From IMG/VR virus record IMGVR_UViG_3300028767_000073, positions 1 to 30,761 of that record: a stretch of 30,761 nt of DNA. One strand, given 5' to 3'. The notes below the pieces were generated by a model. It searched no databases. It was not told the origin of the DNA and was given only the letters and a program-made list of their open reading frames with translations. Of the stretch, positions 29,541-30,761 are shown piece by piece; position 1 is the first letter of the stretch; each line of letters opens with the position of its first letter. Position numbers and translations under genes: made by a program. This DNA is from a virus.

Positions 29541-29941
29541 TTTTTTTCGTCTACCCTCTGATTAAGCATATCGTTACAGAAAGCAAAGATTTCCTCAATA
29601 AGTGGATACAGTCCTACTTCAAGATCAGCATCAAACAGAGACTGTACTGTGGCAATCTTTTTTGCTTCCCCACCATTGACTGCATAACCAAGATTCTCAA
29701 TACCTGTAATAAGTTTATCAAGTGTCCTACGCATATCAATCTGAAGAGAAACAGTTGGTTCCATTTCACCAGACTGAGAATTCTTTTTAAGATCTACATT
29801 ACGACGTACCAGATCTTCCTTAATGGAAGAAGTAATCGCTTTGTAATGAACCTTGATCTGGTCATTTGGATCGGCTTTATCATTGCCGTCAAAAGTCGGA
29901 ATGAAAACGCGCTCAGTGTTAATCGAAATCTGCTTAATCAT
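29537..29941 (-). CDS. Tail assembly chaperone (G-like)
   Basis: 134 residues starting MIKQISINTERVFIPTFDGN after AAGGAGATACC. Helical C-terminal half (VQSLFDADLEVGLYPLIEEI, then FAFCNDMLNQRVDEKN). It lies between the tail tube and the tape measure, the fixed site of tail assembly chaperones in long-tailed phages, and its 3' end carries an A AAA AAC slippery site just before the stop. The chaperone coats the tape measure before tube polymerisation and is not in the finished virion. Confidence 0.85.
   Translation of the reverse strand: MIKQISINTERVFIPTFDGNDKADPNDQIKVHYKAITSSIKEDLVRRNVDLKKNSQSGEMEPTVSLQIDMRRTLDKLITGIENLGYAVNGGEAKKIATVQSLFDADLEVGLYPLIEEIFAFCNDMLNQRVDEKN
29540..29546 (-). other. 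Programmed -1 ribosomal frameshift site (A AAA AAC)
   Basis: Minus-strand codons at the end of the G-like gene are GAC GAA AAA AAC TAA. The heptamer A AAA AAC is in the correct phase for simultaneous slippage (X XXY YYZ), and the -1 frame beyond it is open for 124 codons to the tape measure start. No downstream stimulatory structure was checked. Confidence 0.88.
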
Positions 29942-29969
29942 TAGGTATCTCCTTTTAATGATTTAACTA

Positions 29970-30623
29970 TTAGGTCGTCTGGGTGACTTTGGTGAAGATG
30001 ATCGGGCTGGTCAACATACGAGTGTCAGAAGACCAAGACTGGGCATCAGAGGTGGCAGCGCCGAAGTCGTATCCAAGAAGCTCGACCTGCGCTGCAAGCC
30101 ATATCTGAGTTTCTCCATCGGAATCATCCTTCTGAAGATAGCATTTAACAAAGAGGTCAGATGTATCTACTGTATTAAGAGTGGTGTCACCAGTAGAACC
30201 AATATTAACAATACGGATGAAACGATTAGCAAGAGAGGAACCATCAGCAAGGGCATCCACAAAAGTGATACCTTCAATGGTGCCTGTTACATCAGATTTT
30301 CCCGCACGATATACCTTGACCAAATCAGCAAGAGTAGTAACCTCAACAGCATCCTTAGAAAAGGTAAACTTAAAAGAGGTGATCTCACCAACAAGTTTAG
30401 CTGTTGCAAGAGCAGCACTATTAGTTGCTGAAAATGTTGGAGGAGTGGTTTTCGGACAAGTCCACAAATCCCCAACTTTGTAGCCTGCAGGGAATACTGT
30501 AGTCCCATCAAGTTTTACAATTTTATATTCAGCACCAGCAGTTGCTGAACCTGTAATGAGAGGTGTTCCAAAGGTATAGCCCCAAAGCTCACCATCACTT
30601 CCTACGAGTCTATTCAAACTCAT
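29970..30623 (-). CDS. Major tail (tube) protein
   Basis: 217 residues starting MSLNRLVGSDGELWGYTFGT and rich in beta sequence with a typical tube-protein middle (LVGEITSFKFTFSKDAVEVT, VTGTIEGITFVDALADG). It is upstream of the chaperone pair, matching the order tube - G/GT - tape measure. It would polymerise into the tail tube around the tape measure. No sheath gene is visible between it and the chaperones; a sheath gene upstream, outside the window, cannot be excluded. TCTCCT on the plus strand gives AGGAGA before the ATG. Confidence 0.8.
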   Translation of the reverse strand: MSLNRLVGSDGELWGYTFGTPLITGSATAGAEYKIVKLDGTTVFPAGYKVGDLWTCPKTTPPTFSATNSAALATAKLVGEITSFKFTFSKDAVEVTTLADLVKVYRAGKSDVTGTIEGITFVDALADGSSLANRFIRIVNIGSTGDTTLNTVDTSDLFVKCYLQKDDSDGETQIWLAAQVELLGYDFGAATSDAQSWSSDTRMLTSPIIFTKVTQTT

Positions 30624-30642
30624 CGTTTTCTCCTATTTTTAG

Positions 30643-30663
30643 GCCCTCTATAAATAGGAGGGC
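30643..30663 (-). other. Hairpin in the tail-tube leader
   Basis: GCCCTC (30643-30648) and GAGGGC (30658-30663) form a 6-bp stem with a 9-base loop, about 20 bases before the tail-tube ATG on the minus strand. It could affect mRNA stability or translation. No T tract follows on either strand, so a terminator is unlikely. Confidence 0.5.
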
Positions 30664-30668
30664 ATCTC

Positions 30669-30702
30669 TTTGTATAAGTGCCAAACTGGCATTGTATACA
30701 AA
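30669..30702. repeat. Interrupted palindrome near the tail-operon promoter
   Basis: Nested arms TTTGTATA / TATACAAA (30669-30676, 30695-30702) and TGCCA / TGGCA (30679-30683, 30687-30691) are centred on AAC. It lies where transcripts from the promoter at 30703-30730 would start, suiting an operator or a 5' stabilising hairpin. Confidence 0.6.
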
Positions 30703-30730
30703 AGGATACACTACTGTATGATTTTGTCAA
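30703..30730 (-). promoter_or_regulatory. Candidate promoter of the tail genes
   Basis: On the minus strand TTGACA (30730-30725), 16 bp, TATCCT (30708-30703). Upstream sequence GTTATGAGGGGTG resembles that before the promoter at 16060, and a GGTGGGTTTTTG terminator-like end lies further upstream at the window edge. The -10 box is weak. Confidence 0.5.
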
Positions 30731-30761
30731 CACCCCTCATAACAAAGCAAAAACCCACCTA

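Noticed and set aside
1-30761. CRISPR arrays, integrase/attachment sites, insertion sequences, lysogeny repressor
   Set aside because: No regularly spaced repeats, recombinase or transposase motifs, or repressor-like genes were found; the HNH genes are the only mobile-type elements.

Overview
The window is a piece of a tailed-phage (caudovirus) genome, most likely a siphovirus of a Gram-negative host that can grow without oxygen. The phage assignment rests on a tail module (tail tube, frameshifted tail chaperone pair, 1268-residue tape measure, tip and fibre proteins), a holin/spanin-type lysis cassette and a phage-style recombination set. The Gram-negative host is inferred from a unimolecular-spanin-like protein, the anaerobic lifestyle from a class III ribonucleotide reductase. 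Genes are tightly packed with many ATGA/TAATG overlaps, A/T-rich, and rich in AUA codons. No integrase, repressor, CRISPR array or insertion sequence was seen. No gene-free stretch exceeds about 140 bases.

Plus strand, 1-13875 (nucleotide metabolism, replication and recombination). It starts inside nrdD. After a sigma70-type promoter come small zinc-ribbon and hypothetical genes, a tRNA-Ile(UAU), dUTPase, a DUF1599/MazG-like protein, a divergent ThyX-like protein and several small genes. A UvsY-like candidate, a gp32-type ssDNA-binding protein, an HNH homing-endonuclease-like gene, a UvsX/RecA recombinase and a second HNH protein follow. A second promoter, overlapped by a long inverted repeat, opens a block with a winged-helix/membrane/coiled-coil protein and a Mre11/Rad50-type complex. 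In that complex the Rad50/SbcC ATPase is split into separately encoded N-terminal and C-terminal halves, with SbcD and a small coiled-coil protein encoded between them.

Minus strand, 30761-13872 (late genes, read right to left). In transcription order: tail tube, tail chaperones G/GT with an A AAA AAC slippery site, tape measure, tail fibre, a 48-residue protein, a 1039-residue tail-tip protein and a coiled-coil membrane protein. Next come two L,D-transpeptidase-like proteins, a class-3-lipase-like protein, an HTH-metallophosphoesterase, a holin candidate, a spanin candidate, and two further structural or fibre proteins ending at a convergent overlap with the plus-strand operon.

The late operon is punctuated by promoters with a perfect TTGACA. 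Two of them are near-identical elements of about 75 bp in which an intrinsic-terminator-like hairpin lies between the -35 and -10 boxes. The plus-strand block supplies deoxynucleotides and recombination-dependent replication; the minus-strand block builds the tail and lyses the host. The main points for a second look are the split Rad50, the terminator-promoter elements, the unusual lysis enzymes, a 16-bp perfect palindrome inside the tail-tip gene, and the spanin gene with a second open frame inside it.
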